64,000 nucleotides of DNA from Hysterangium stoloniferum. Taxonomy: Eukaryota; Basidiomycota; Agaricomycetes; Hysterangiales; Hysterangiaceae. Under the pieces are notes generated by a model. That model saw nothing but the letters and a program-made list of their open reading frames with translations. It made no database searches and was not told the DNA's origin. Below are positions 45,959 to 56,952 of the stretch, piece by piece (the first letter of the stretch is position 1; each line of letters begins with the position of its first letter). A program made the translations under genes and the position numbers. Where the stretch lies: assembly GCA_015178975.1 (NCBI GenBank), contig WHVD01000052.1, positions 124,001 to 188,000 on the forward strand, in the 5' to 3' direction.

Positions 45959-46753
45959 ATGTCTAATATCAACGCCTTACTTGCGAGTATCCCAAAACTC
46001 TCGGGTGATAACTACCACGAATGGAAGTTTTCACTGTCAATGGTTTTGCGGCGTGCTGGATCATGGAGTGTTGTTAATGGTGGAACAAAGGCACCTAAGG
46101 ATGAGAATAGCAAGGAGTATTTGGATTGGGCAAAGCATTCGGAGGATGGTTACACGGCAATTGGATTGACAATTGCGTCAAGCCAACAATCGTATATTCG
46201 GGATTGCACCACTGGACCAGAGGCATGGCAAGCGCTTGCAAAAATCTATCAGGCAAATAATCGGGCCAATCGGATTTCGTTGAAACGCCAGCTCTATATG
46301 TACCAGCATGATGTCAAAAATCCAGTGATGGAATATGTCCATGGCATTTTGACTCTGGCTTCGCAGCTTCGAGCGATTGGAGTCGAGTTACGTGATGAGG
46401 ATGTGCCGGATGTCCTCATCTATTGTTTGGCTCCGGAATTTGGTGCGGTAGCAACTGCTCTTATGCAGCGTGTGGGATCACTTACAGTCGAAGAAATTTC
46501 CGCGGCGCTGGTAGAAGAAGAAAGCCATCTAAAAGGGCGGAAAGAAAATGAGAGTCAAATTGCCATGAAAATGAAAGTTGACTCACCAAATATGCGACAG
46601 CCGAAGAATTGCTATAGATGCAACGGCGAAGGTCACATTGCGCGTTTTTGTCCCGCGCCGAGGCCGGTTGTTTCGTCTTCAAGTGGATTACCTACCGAAA
46701 ACCAGGAGATCCCCACTGATAGTGCAGGGAGTGCTTATATTTTACGCACTTGA
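45959..46753 (+). CDS. Copia-type Gag polyprotein (stand-alone)
   Basis: The open frame from the ATG at 45959 encodes 264 residues. The start MSNINALLASIPKLSGDNYH matches the Copia gag leader (L.G.NY..W); the upstream part of the frame lies in the LTR and was excluded. The UBN2-type gag core follows with WKFSLSMVLRRAGSW, TGPEAWQALAKIYQ, NRISLKRQLYMYQ and LTLASQLRAIGVEL. The CCHC knuckle is CYRCNGEGHIARFCP. The frame stops at TGA 46751, where pol would normally follow. No damage is visible, which suggests the protein is still made and assembles particles, perhaps mixed with Gag-Pol from a full element. Confidence 0.9.
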   Translation: MSNINALLASIPKLSGDNYHEWKFSLSMVLRRAGSWSVVNGGTKAPKDENSKEYLDWAKHSEDGYTAIGLTIASSQQSYIRDCTTGPEAWQALAKIYQANNRANRISLKRQLYMYQHDVKNPVMEYVHGILTLASQLRAIGVELRDEDVPDVLIYCLAPEFGAVATALMQRVGSLTVEEISAALVEEESHLKGRKENESQIAMKMKVDSPNMRQPKNCYRCNGEGHIARFCPAPRPVVSSSSGLPTENQEIPTDSAGSAYILRT

Positions 46754-46893
46754 AATTATTGCGTGGACTAGGAGTTGCGGGTAGAGCTCCAAGGTCCAGC
46801 ATTTGTTTGTAATCTGGGAGGTTGGGGGAACGCGTTCTAAGAGCGAGGATGCTCTGAGGTTCGGTTCGACGCCAAATGTACCAGACGAATATT

Positions 46894-47007
46894 GCGTCTA
46901 GTGGGCGCAGCGGGTTTCTCAAAAATTTCGAGTGGATTCTGCGTCTAGTGGGCGCAGCGGGTTTTTTCGTGTCAATTTTCGGATGGGTTTTGCGTCGAGT
47001 GGGCGCA
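46894..47007 (+). repeat. Three spaced copies of a G+C-rich motif
   Basis: gcgtctagtgggcgcagcgg (46894-46913, 46941-46960) and a variant gcgtcgagtgggcgca (46992-47007) recur 47-51 bp apart, each after attytg or tttt, in the non-coding tail of the element. Confidence 0.9.
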
Positions 47008-47090
47008 ATATTTTGTGTTAAAACTGGTTTATTTCTCATTTTTCGTGTGTATGGTCTTACTGCACACTTCAATGACTTGCAAAGTGGGCG

Positions 47091-47210
47091 TGTTAGATTA
47101 CGTTGTATTGCAAGCCATTGATGCGTTTTACGCTCGGCTATTTCGTACTTTACAGTAGCTTAGTCATTGTACATAAACCTTGTCCGTTTTCCTTACGCTG
47201 TCATCGAACA
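47091..47210 (+). repeat. 3' LTR of gag-only Copia element
   Basis: 120 bp, followed by the TTTTG target duplication. Confidence 0.95.
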
Positions 47211-47864
47211 TTTTGGGTAGCAGCAATCTGTAGTACAGTTAAAAGCACAAGACCCCGACAAATTATCCAAAATGTGAGACTATTGCTAATGATTGCTTTA
47301 TCATCTGTTCTGGAATTCCTTGTTTTCTTTATATATCATGTAAATTCTAAAACCATTCAGATTCAACACCGGTTCAAATTCAACAATTGGATTTGTAGAT
47401 AAAATGGAAACCTAGTTCTTCATAGTAGGTGTCGACATAGCCAAGGTATTCTAACATTTGCTAAAATCAAGTCCAAACACCAATAATTCTGGGATCTAGG
47501 GGCTTTAGAGCTCACTCCACAGACTATGTATGTACAGCGTTGTGATGGTCATGTCCAAGGCTTCATGCGAGTAACCTGATGGAGAACAAACCAGATTATG
47601 AGTCAGGGCTCGCGTACCTACGCGGCTAGACGAAATTAATATCTCAAGTATGTAGATCATGTAAATGATGGACATCGGGTGTTCATTCGTTGAATAGATT
47701 CGGACTTTGGAATTAGGATAGGTGAGGACACTCTCCTGAAAGTGATCTGTCAACACCGCTTGGTGCCTCAAATGCAACCGAACTTGTATATAACTTAGGA
47801 TAGGTGAATCTGAAAGGTACTTTTAACACACATTATCGTATCTCTTAGTTCATTAATTTCACGA
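47211..47864. other. Upstream region of DUF6533 gene
   Basis: No gene was recognised; a short minus-strand open stretch (47505-47777) has no motif. Confidence 0.5.
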
Positions 47865-49605
47865 ATGCAGAATGATATTACGGTTGAAGAATTTGCGGCT
47901 GCTGGTAGGAAACTCTTTGTGACTGTAACTGATACCCAGATACCCAATTAATCTTTCACACGCCAGCGGTTCGAACACGCATCTTTATTGTCGTGGCTTT
48001 AATGCTCGCGTTGTATGATTATGGTACGTAGTTGGACTACTATTTTCACTTACTAAAGTGTTGAATAACGACTTATTTCTCTCGGTGTAAAACAGCTTTA
48101 ATGTTGGATTATGAGGCAAGTCTGTAGTCATATTCGACACCACCGATATATTAACTCACCTTCTAAGTAGGTTCAGTTTATTTGGAAAACACGTTGGTCT
48201 TCCGGAAAGATCTTGTATATATTTGTATGTGCATGCCAGCTGAGCCCGCCCCTCCTGCTGCGATGGGAATTCTGTCACACTTCTGATTATACGCAGAATC
48301 GCTATTTTGGAATTGTTGCTCTGGCAATTGATACTTTATGTGGGTATTGGATCTATTAATTTTGACAAACTTCAGCTGATTTTCGCGCTAGCCTTCTTTG
48401 GGATTTCATCAGATCAAGCAAATAAAGTAAGCAGTACCTTTATCATCAGCACCTCTTTCTGACAATAGCTTAGTTGTACGGAATCCCGAATGATCCTAAT
48501 ATGTCGACTTTCGCTATAATTCTGGTAATAGGTGTCCATTATACTATGGTTGGGAAGTAGCAGCGTGAGCCGTTATCATGATAACACTTCTTGGCCAGTG
48601 TCTGCTCAACTTCTGAACAGATCTCTCATTGCAGTTTATTGTGCCGAATGTGAGCTCTACAGGGACCATATTTTATTTTTCGTTCATCTTTTTCTCTTAT
48701 TTTCTTCTTTTGACCAGTTGCGTTAATACTTCGGGTATGACACACCTTGTTGATTACACATTGTATGTGAAAGCTGATATTTCGCACCAGGTCTTCGCAG
48801 TCTACAGCCGCAAAAAATCTATTGTTGCAATAATAATCGGATTGTTTGTCTTTCAAATAGTTACAACTATACCCATAATGGCCGTTGCAGCAGGAGCTCC
48901 AAAGAGTGACCAACGCTTGCATCTGGGGCCGTATGTTATCACTCCTGAGGACCATACCCTCCTTTCTGGGTGCTATATTCTGAGAATCAAGAGTATTGGT
49001 GGAAAAATAGTACACATTCTTATGTGGTTACCAAGCCTCGTATTTGAGACTACTCTCTGTGCATTCATGCTGTATAAAGCATGGACAGCTCGCTATGGAA
49101 AAGGTAGCCATGATTCTCTCCTCATTCAGATTATCATCAGAGATAGGTGAGTGCCATACATTTTCAAAGGTTCAGAATTGCTTATGACTCGATGTATAGC
49201 ATCACATATTTTGTGACGTAAGTGACTAAACTGAATTAGCCCTGCAACATTACCCATTTCGTCATCTACTAGCATATTTGTCGTGCTTCTCAGTAATTGT
49301 CTCATGTGGGTATATGCACCATTGCCAAATGGGGAAGTCCTTCTTGGGTATGTTACAGCGATGACATCCATAAATAGCTGACTACAACTTATCGACATAG
49401 ATTAACTATTGCCGTCCCTAGTATGATGTGCAGTCGTCTTCTTTTGAACATGCGGGAAGCGTACTTCAGGACTGGGGACAACAGGAGTCGAGTCTTAACC
49501 CATGCACCGATCGAATTTATCCATGGAAAGACAGATAGGTCCGCAGGATCCACTTCTGCTTCGAACACGGTTTACGACAGTTCGAGGCAAATGTCAGATC
49601 ATTGA
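47865..49605 (+). CDS. DUF6533-family multi-pass membrane protein (multi-exon)
   Basis: The ATG at 47865 (MQNDITVEEFAAAG) begins a gene with many small introns. Joined exons give IFIVVALMLALYDY and ALMLDYE, then FIWKTRWSSGKILYIF, the DUF6533 signature of mushroom 7-helix proteins (Asp-Tyr, then a Trp-rich helix start). Further exons hold VFAVYSRKKSIVAIIIGLFVFQ, WLPSLVFETTLCAFMLYKAW, a helix around FVVLLSNCLMWVYAPL, and SMMCSRLLLNMREAYF, then a polar tail ending at 49605. Seven hydrophobic helices are expected. Members are abundant in Agaricomycetes; their function is unknown. All segments fit in order, so the gene is probably intact. Exon borders after the first are approximate. Confidence 0.75.
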
Positions 49606-49994
49606 GTGTAAACCAAAGAAAGAGTGGTTGATGTTCTATAAATTAATCAGTGTACTTGATTCCGCGGCATCGTGATTTGAAATATGACTCATTGCACGTC
49701 GTAAGCTGCTACCATTTTTGAGCCTTGTTGACGGAGACCACCTTGTGTTCGGCGACAGTGTGTGGGGCGTCTTGGTGTTTCAGATTTCGTCGCTGACTCC
49801 CGAACATCAGAGTGAAGGTTTGATATGAGAGGATATTAGACTTGGATATAAATTGGTTTAAGTGAATATCAGGGTAAATGGTGAGAAAGCCGGACCGTCC
49901 AGATAGCTGGAATAAATATTGCAGCGTTTGTCCTCCAATCAACAATCATACATCAAATAATACCATATATTATGCTACAACACAACAGTGCTTC
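49606..49994. other. Intergenic between convergent genes
   Basis: Short 3' flanks of the DUF6533 gene (plus) and VPS68 (minus). Nothing else seen. Confidence 0.6.
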
Positions 49995-50668
49995 CTACAG
50001 AGTCAAATTATACTCGTATTCATTGGGAGCATGCTGGGCGAGCCATAGGACAATCGCTGACAACATCAATGCAACATTCTGTGCCACATTCGCGTAACCA
50101 TAATAGAGGAAGCGATCCTCGTAGTTTTGGAGGATATATTTCAGTACCAAGATGACCTGGTGGAGACAAAGAGGTGATTAGAACACTATCCGTTTTTACT
50201 GGATAACGCAACACGTACGACACTGCCCGCAAGCCCACCAGCCATCAATGCGAAGCCCAGAAACAAGAATAACCGGGCACGCCACACCGTTGGATCATCA
50301 TGGCTAAACCCTCCTTGAGCCATGAGCTGTTCCTTATTGATTAGATTGACGACGAGGAGGCCCAGGGTGGAGCATATCCCCGTTATCCAATCCAGGAATG
50401 TGACGTGGACAGGAATAGTATCGTAGGGTGCATCAATCGGTGGCTTTGCATGAGCAGAGAGGATGGCTGCATCCCAGAACAACCAGTGACCTAAGGCGAA
50501 CTACGACACGAATTAGCTTATGAATATGGTTGACCGTTACTCATTCCTACTCACCAGCGCACCGGCGGCGTATATGCCAAAAGAACGCTTATACTTGGAA
50601 AATGGTAGACTCGGACATGAGAACACGAAAAGCCGCCGTGGATCATAGTCCCGTTGTGGGATGGCCAT
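49995..50668 (-). CDS. VPS68: VPS68 / UPF0220 (TMEM50-like) membrane protein
   Basis: Three exons (50668-50555, 50500-50219, 50156-49995) give 185 residues in frame. The start ATG is in a CCACCATGG context (MAIPQRDYDPRRLF). Family hallmarks are GALFALGHWLFWDAAILSA, DTIPVHVTFLDWITGICSTLG, VWRARLFLFLGFALMAGG and YYGYANVAQNVALMLSA. Four membrane helices are expected. In yeast Vps68 works with Vps55 in endosome-to-vacuole traffic. Length and motifs are typical and no defect is seen. Confidence 0.93.
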
Positions 50669-52872
50669 GGTGGTTGGATGAGGCGCAGACGGCTTTCGTA
50701 GCTTGGCTGAGTTTCAATGTAAGGGCAGTGACGCCTCACTTATTAATAACAGCGTCTCGTGGGAGTTCTCATAAAGAGAGTCTGGGTCCACAACGAGATG
50801 ATGAAATGAATTGCATCGAATACTTGTCAGGTTCAGAATGTGTGATAAGATAGTTTGTTGTCTGAACTTGGTCAAATCACTGAGCGGATGGTTAGATATA
50901 TACTCAAGACCATGGTGCGCCTGCAAAAGTGGAGACTGAAGAGCCACTGGGTATTTTGTCTGAATCTTCTGATAGTCTGCTAGATATATAAATGAAGGCT
51001 CAAATTGTGATTGATGCATCGTGATAAATTTCCACCATATCCAACATTCACCGTGATATAATGTTTATCTCGCGTCACATGACATCTGCGCATATAGCGT
51101 ATTAATTCGAGTCACTCCCAACAAAACTCACCGATAAAATGAAATTCTTAAATTAATTTGCATAGCTGACATTCCTGGTTCACTATCCTAACATGGTAAT
51201 TTATACTGGCGGACTCTGACTGACAATAGAAATAAATTCCTTTTTTTATCTAACACTATCGGATTCTGAGATATTGGTTCCCCCTACCCCGTGAAAGGGT
51301 AGCAGTAGCACTAGACAACACCAGAGCAAGCCTGAAAACTTGCTTCTCTAGAAAATACTATACACCCCAGAAATAACTTTGCTCCTTGTCGAACGGAGCG
51401 GTAAAGAGCCATTTCACATCCAAGGCTGTCTTAATGTTGGTTTGAGTTTGGGTTTATAAGCAAAATAAGACATCGTAGTATTTTTTACAATCCATCCCAA
51501 TATCGACCCGGCGGACGTCTCACATTTCCTACACTGAAAACGTCGTCAGTAATTGAACTGCTACTCTACTCTGAGTTCCGATAATATGCAGAGGGAAGCA
51601 ACTGACAACTGATTGCTAAAACCCATAATATAATTATTGTAGCCCGTTCACTATTATATTCGCTTCATAGAAAATCGTTGTTCAAGGGAGCGTTCCTAAT
51701 CGAATAAACCATGGTCAGCCAAATCTAATAAAGCCTCCTGGCGAAATGTGGCACTTCAGAATTGAACCTTTTGTCAGAAACGTCAATTTACACAAATAGC
51801 GCTATAATGGCTTCTGTGCGCTATGCTTCTTTCATTAAAAGATTGATGGTCATTTCGGGGATGAGAGCGTCCCACAACGTTTGATCGGCACAGCTTCCAA
51901 ATGATTCTGCATCATGTAATAAGGGACAATTGGTGCCGTCGTGCCTGTAACGGGTTGATACGCTTTTAACAGTGGTACTACATTGCCAAAACAGAAGCTC
52001 AACAATACGGCGTGAATTTTTGAAGCATACTTCTGGTATAAGTGCCGTTTTCAAAGATAGTATGCCGCATGACCTGACATGGATTAGCGGCGGCATCAAT
52101 AAACTGACATCAGCAAGAAACTCACGCTGCCACACGATCTCTGCGCCCATCTTTCATCAGGGGATATACTAGGAGGGCAAAACAACGAGAGTCTCCACCA
52201 TTTAGGTTTAAGTCAAATGGCCACAGCAGCCTCCTAAACCGAGTTGGAATTTGAAAGCAGTTGGGAAGTTGTCAAAGAGGAACATTCGGAGTCATAGACA
52301 GTGCGCAGGGAGATAAACTTGAGTCAACACTACGAGACGGAGGAAGCGAATAGAATGGTGACACACTATATCAATGGTAGCTATCAGATACGCAGCGTTG
52401 CCATAGCCTCCTATATACCTCCTGAGGTGCCCAAAGTCACAGCTCTGTACGTACTATGCGCGGCACCGGCAGCTTGTAAAGTGAATTTGAGATAGACAAC
52501 TATCATAGGATAAATGACTCTTTTTCTTCTTCATTACAGTTATGCAAATATAGAAATCTCAAAAATAAAAGAACTTTAAGGTTTTAGGTTCACAGTTCAC
52601 AAGGTAAGTATGTGTCTAACTGTCAAATGATTTTCAAAGTCAGCTTCCTGGGGTATAATTTGAACTTATTTAGTACGGCTTTACCAAAACCTCCTCCTGC
52701 GGTTCCAGATAAAGGATCCAATTAGCCTGTTATTTAAAAGATTTATCACTCCTATTCGTTTTGTTGCACACCTAGAGGCGGTGTTTTTGTAACGTCTTCC
52801 CGTTAACGTTAACACACCGGTATCTATAAAAACCACCAGGCAAAATATTCGTGTTCTTACTGAACTACCAAC
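50669..52872. other. Long intergenic region, possible hypothetical gene
   Basis: The longest open stretches are 52150-51821 (minus, 109 codons) and 52301-52495 (plus). Neither has a known motif. 51280-51560 and 52500-52760 look non-coding. I would not call a gene. Confidence 0.4.
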
Positions 52873-53652
52873 ATGTCCTCACCACCAATATACTACATCG
52901 ATGGCATGCCTTTTACAGCTGCCTCAATACCTCTCCCAGTTTCCCCGTATGGTTCACCCTACGGATCTCCATTTGTCTCACCTTACACATCGCCACGAAT
53001 ATCTCCACGGGTATCTCCACGAAGCTCTCCATACGGAGTCCTTGTCCCGTTACCACCTTCTCCTGTTCCTTATCCACTTGCGCTTCCAGGGCCGCTTTTA
53101 CAGGGCCCTATTCCTCTACCACCCTCGACAACCTCTATCGCAGCAGGGACGGAATTCACACCACATCCAATGCTCCAATTCGATGCAGAGGATCCTGTGA
53201 TTCTTTGGGATGTCCGATTACCTCCGGAAACTATTCGTACATCTAAAGCACCATCACGAAATATTACACGTCTTCTAGACCAACCAGCCGTATCACCACC
53301 GTGGACATTCATGCGTTTACGGTCTTCATTGCTCCCATGGATTGTCGAATGTACCAATCCAGCCGGGGTCACGCTTGCGGATGTTCTGGATGGGATCTAT
53401 GACTGCTTGCGGCAGAAGATTCAAAGGGATGACTGGCGGGAGTCGAGCGAGGAATTCCAGAGCCGTCTGCTTGACGCGTGGAGGAGGCGGTGCCAAATGG
53501 CTGGTGAAATGGATGGAAGAGCCATCAGGATAAGGGAGGAGAAGAGAGGTGTATGTCGCGTGGATTGGCTTCTGTGGGATTACGAGTGGTTGGGAATTAC
53601 GCGGAGCAAGAGTGAGCTTGAGACTTGGGATATCCATTTTAGGTCGAGGTGA
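52873..53652 (+). CDS. DUF6699 domain protein with Ser-Pro repeat N-terminus
   Basis: A single open exon encodes 259 residues from MSSPPIYYIDGMPF. Residues about 20-55 are a run of Ser-Pro motifs (SPYGSPYGSPFVSPY, SPRISPRVSPRSSPYG), then a Pro-rich linker to about 95. The C-terminal domain has HPMLQF, VILWDVRLPPETI, PPWTFMRLRSSLLPWIVEC, VTLADVLDGIYDCLRQKI, WLLWDYEWLGI and ETWDIHF. These are the DUF6699 landmarks found widely in Agaricomycetes. Function unknown; Ser-Pro repeats are candidate phosphorylation sites (inference). TATA-like tctataaaaacc lies about 50 bp upstream. It is intact. Confidence 0.88.
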   Translation: MSSPPIYYIDGMPFTAASIPLPVSPYGSPYGSPFVSPYTSPRISPRVSPRSSPYGVLVPLPPSPVPYPLALPGPLLQGPIPLPPSTTSIAAGTEFTPHPMLQFDAEDPVILWDVRLPPETIRTSKAPSRNITRLLDQPAVSPPWTFMRLRSSLLPWIVECTNPAGVTLADVLDGIYDCLRQKIQRDDWRESSEEFQSRLLDAWRRRCQMAGEMDGRAIRIREEKRGVCRVDWLLWDYEWLGITRSKSELETWDIHFRSR

Positions 53653-54251
53653 AACGGTGCCGTATGGGACGTATCCTGGATTGCTGTTAGGATTTCTGTT
53701 TAATTGTTTACATAAATGGTTTCCCTGGGTTTTATGGATCACAGGGAATATGTATTTAGTTATGTATTTGTTTTAATGACATCTCAATCCACTTCTAATT
53801 CTGATTGCTTTTATTCACGAAACATCGAAAAGCTTATAAGTAAAGCCAACGAAAACTTTAGCTGCACAATGAGGACGTATTTCTTTCACAACTTGCAGGC
53901 CGCGTAAATGAATCCAATATGCCTTGTAGGAGGCACATCCCGGTGCAATATGGTCATTTTTGCGCCGCAAACATGGTTCCTTCATGGCCATAAACCAAGG
54001 ACTGCGTACCGAGTTATGTTTGAGCATGATGGTTCACGACGGGCTAATAATAGTAATTATCTCAAACTACAGTGACCAAGCCCGACATTGCAGCATCTTT
54101 TAGCCTTAGAACCAATGCCTCACTCGATTGAATTCTCGGCACAGAAATAGTAAATGTACGCCACATGATACGTGAACACATAGACTTGCGAAAGACAATA
54201 ACTACATTGTGGGTACAATGCAATGTACAGAATGCAGCTAGATTAACCATG
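53653..54251. other. Intergenic between convergent genes
   Basis: 3' flanks of the DUF6699 gene (plus) and the BCKDH gene (minus). Nothing recognised. Confidence 0.55.
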
Positions 54252-55997
54252 TCACTTAGCGTAAAACTCAGCTCCCTTTCCCCTAAACTTTCCCAACTCC
54301 TTCTTCCAGGGCTCCCAATCTTCTCCGTATTTACGCAGCAATGCGCCCAATTCCGATTTCTGTTCTGCCTGAGTGACATGATATTATGATTGAGAATTCC
54401 CCAGATATAAACCCCACTTACAATGTTCCACGGTTCCTCCCCTCCATAAACATCAGTGAATAGCTCTTTAAGTTCCCACCGAGATGTGGCTTCGGCTTTT
54501 TTTAGAGCATCCATAACGACCCGTTTCTGTTTTGCTTTCAGTGCCTCTTCCTCTGCTGCATCCCACCATTTTCGAGATTCAAGGAATAAACGGAGACGAG
54601 TAAGCGGGTTATCGATTCGTTTCCGATCTTCCACTTCCTGTCGGGCGCGATATGCGAAGGAGTCATCAGATGTAGAGTGATGACCAACACTTCGGCCATA
54701 TTAGCCATCAACATCCTCGATAATAAAATCATAGAAGGAACATACCGGTAAGTCATAAATTCGACGAGGACAGCTCGCTCTTGTGCTATACATCTTTTGC
54801 GAGCCTCTCCGACTGCCGAGATCACAGCCAAAACATCATTCCCATCGACACGAACTGTGTCAATCCCGTACCCAGGTCCACGCGCAGCAATGCCATCACC
54901 GTAAAATTGCTCATGCGCGGGTGTGGATATCGCAAAACCATTCTACGATGACGTATCAAAGTAATAATCGATGCAATAATGAGAGAAATTTACATTGCGA
55001 ACGAGAAACATGGTAGGAGCAGGGATCGTGGATGCAAGCAGAAGGCCAGCGTGGAAATCGCCCTCGGAAGCGGCACCTGAAAGAAAAGAAATTAGGGAAG
55101 GTAACAATGGGGACAGTCAAACAGCTCCTACCTTCCCCAAAATAACACGCCGCACAGTTTTTACCTCGTCGATTGGGGTCGCGTTTAAGGGCATACCCAA
55201 CCCCCGCAGCATGTGGTATTTGCGTCGCGAGAGTGGAGGAGATAGGATGGAAGTGAAGCTCCTTCGATCCAAAATGTACTGGCATTTGACGTCCTTTGGT
55301 TGCATGATCATCGGCGTTACCAAATGACTGAGCCATTGCCCTGTCTATTGAGAACCCTCGCCATAGTAAGACGCCAGTTTCTCGGTATTGTCCCAGCACC
55401 TCGTCGTCTGGTGCTAAAGCCGCCGCAGATCCTATAACAGCCGCTTCTTCCCCATACTACAGGGAAATATATATATATATATATTCAAATAAGAGAAGTG
55501 AGGTACTTGCAGAGGTCATCTACGAAGGTTCCGGCCAGTGAGCGTTTACGCGGTAGATAATAACGTGGTACATACCCAAAAGCTGATTTTGCCTTGCCTC
55601 TGGATGTTATACATCACATTATCGAGTGCGGGTAGTAGATTCATTGTCTCGTATCTGGGAATAACAGTCACACAGACGGAACATGCCAGAGCCTATGGAC
55701 ATACAACTTTCTTCCCGTTGCTTCGTCAATCTACCATTGTACGAATCAATTGACTATCACGAAAAAGTACTATTATGTTCCCACCTCAGGAGCGTCTGCG
55801 CCATCCATAATCTTTCCATAGCTATCCAACACTCGATACGTAGGTATTTGAGATCCGTCAGCAGTCACGCCGTTAATAAACCGCAGGTCGGTAGTTATTG
55901 GGGAACGCGTGCCAGATAAATTCCCCTGTAGTGTTGCTGCTGTGGAATAACACTGAGCTCTCAAGAACCTTAAAGGTCGGCGACGAAGGATAAACAT
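54252..55997 (-). CDS. Branched-chain 2-oxoacid dehydrogenase E1 alpha subunit
   Basis: The multi-exon gene starts at 55997 and stops at 54252. It encodes the thiamine-diphosphate E1-alpha subunit of the mitochondrial complex that decarboxylates Leu, Ile and Val 2-oxoacids. The Arg-rich start [18 protein letters not shown] is a likely mitochondrial presequence. Motifs in order are [50 protein letters not shown], the cofactor-binding [15 protein letters not shown] and [10 protein letters not shown], and [16 protein letters not shown], the loop whose serines are phosphorylated in animals. The tail is [14 protein letters not shown]. All exons join with GT-AG introns. An (AT)n run occupies an intron near 55468-55485. 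Confidence 0.9.
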
Positions 55998-56952
55998 GGC
56001 TGGCGGATTGAATGAGAAACCCAACTTAACTGGAATTTAACTTAGTCAATGAGCGAGGTGCACGTGAGTCACGTGATGTTTATGATCCGACTGTCAAACA
56101 CGCTCAACCAACGCTCAACTTGGAATTGGTGAGACTTGATTTGACTGCGAAAGATGAAAAGTAGACCGCCTGACTGTGCCGTAAATACTGCATAAATAGT
56201 GCTTTGAAAATAAGCGACAATCAACTGCACAATTTGACAGTACGTGGTGACACAGGAAATCACCCGATTACAGTCGAAACTTCACCGATTTTGGCTCCTT
56301 TCGCCAATGTGATTTCCCGCATATGTCATGATCATTGATAAAAGATATATCTGAGGCTATATCGATGACTATGGTAAAGTTGTCGATGCCGTTCTTGATT
56401 GATGCAATCTTCTGTTGATATTACGATTCTTGAAGCCTACGATTCTTGAAGCCCCCCCATCACGGCGCGCGATCGAAGGTCCATGAGGCTGCATTTGCTT
56501 TGGGGATGCTCTTTCTTTCTTTCTTTGTCGGCGGCAGGCGGGGGGACACCGACCCGTGTAAGTCCTTATTTCGACGTTTCCGGTTCACGGTACATCATAT
56601 CCCTCCCTCCACCGCCTGACGAGATGCCTGACAGGTTCTTGGACCTTTCTTCAACCACACAAATGGATTGATATGGGAGGCTTCAAAGCTTTGGTTTCGA
56701 GTGATAATTTTTCTTCTGTTTTTTACCCATGGGTATCTCTACGAGATAACAACGTGCAAGGATTGTGGTAAAGGGCATGTGTTTTGTCGAATTTTCTAGG
56801 TTGAAGATCATACAACTTTTCCAAGTCGAGATGGTAACAAATGTTGACAGATGAGTTACGACTTTATAGCTTATATTATGTAGATGTGGAGCATATAAAA
56901 TGGAATACAAAGCCAAGAAGAACCACCACTACCACCACTCCCCAATGCTTCT
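55998..56952. other. Intergenic; one small open frame
   Basis: An open frame at 56483-56671 (plus) starts with a hydrophobic stretch like a signal peptide but is short and unsupported. The rest shows nothing. Confidence 0.4.

Larger units (their letters stand above)
45782..47210 (+). mobile_element. Compact gag-only Copia-type retrotransposon (TR-GAG-like)
   Basis: Identical 120-bp LTRs (45782-45901 and 47091-47210; TGTTAGATTACG .. CATCGAACA) flank 1.19 kb. The target duplication TTTTG is perfect (45777-45781, 47211-47215). Directly after the 5' LTR comes ggttatgggccc, complementary to the anticodon arm of initiator tRNA-Met, the kind of primer site used by some Copia elements. A purine-rich aaagtgggcg precedes the 3' LTR. 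The only gene is an open gag; there is no protease, integrase or RT. The element is 1429 bp and looks very young. Confidence 0.93.

Noticed and set aside
51821..52150. 109-codon minus open frame
   Set aside because: No domain recognised, no convincing start or splice context; left as unassigned.
56483..56671. Possible small secreted protein
   Set aside because: Hydrophobic start but short, few cysteines, no homology recalled and no paralog nearby.
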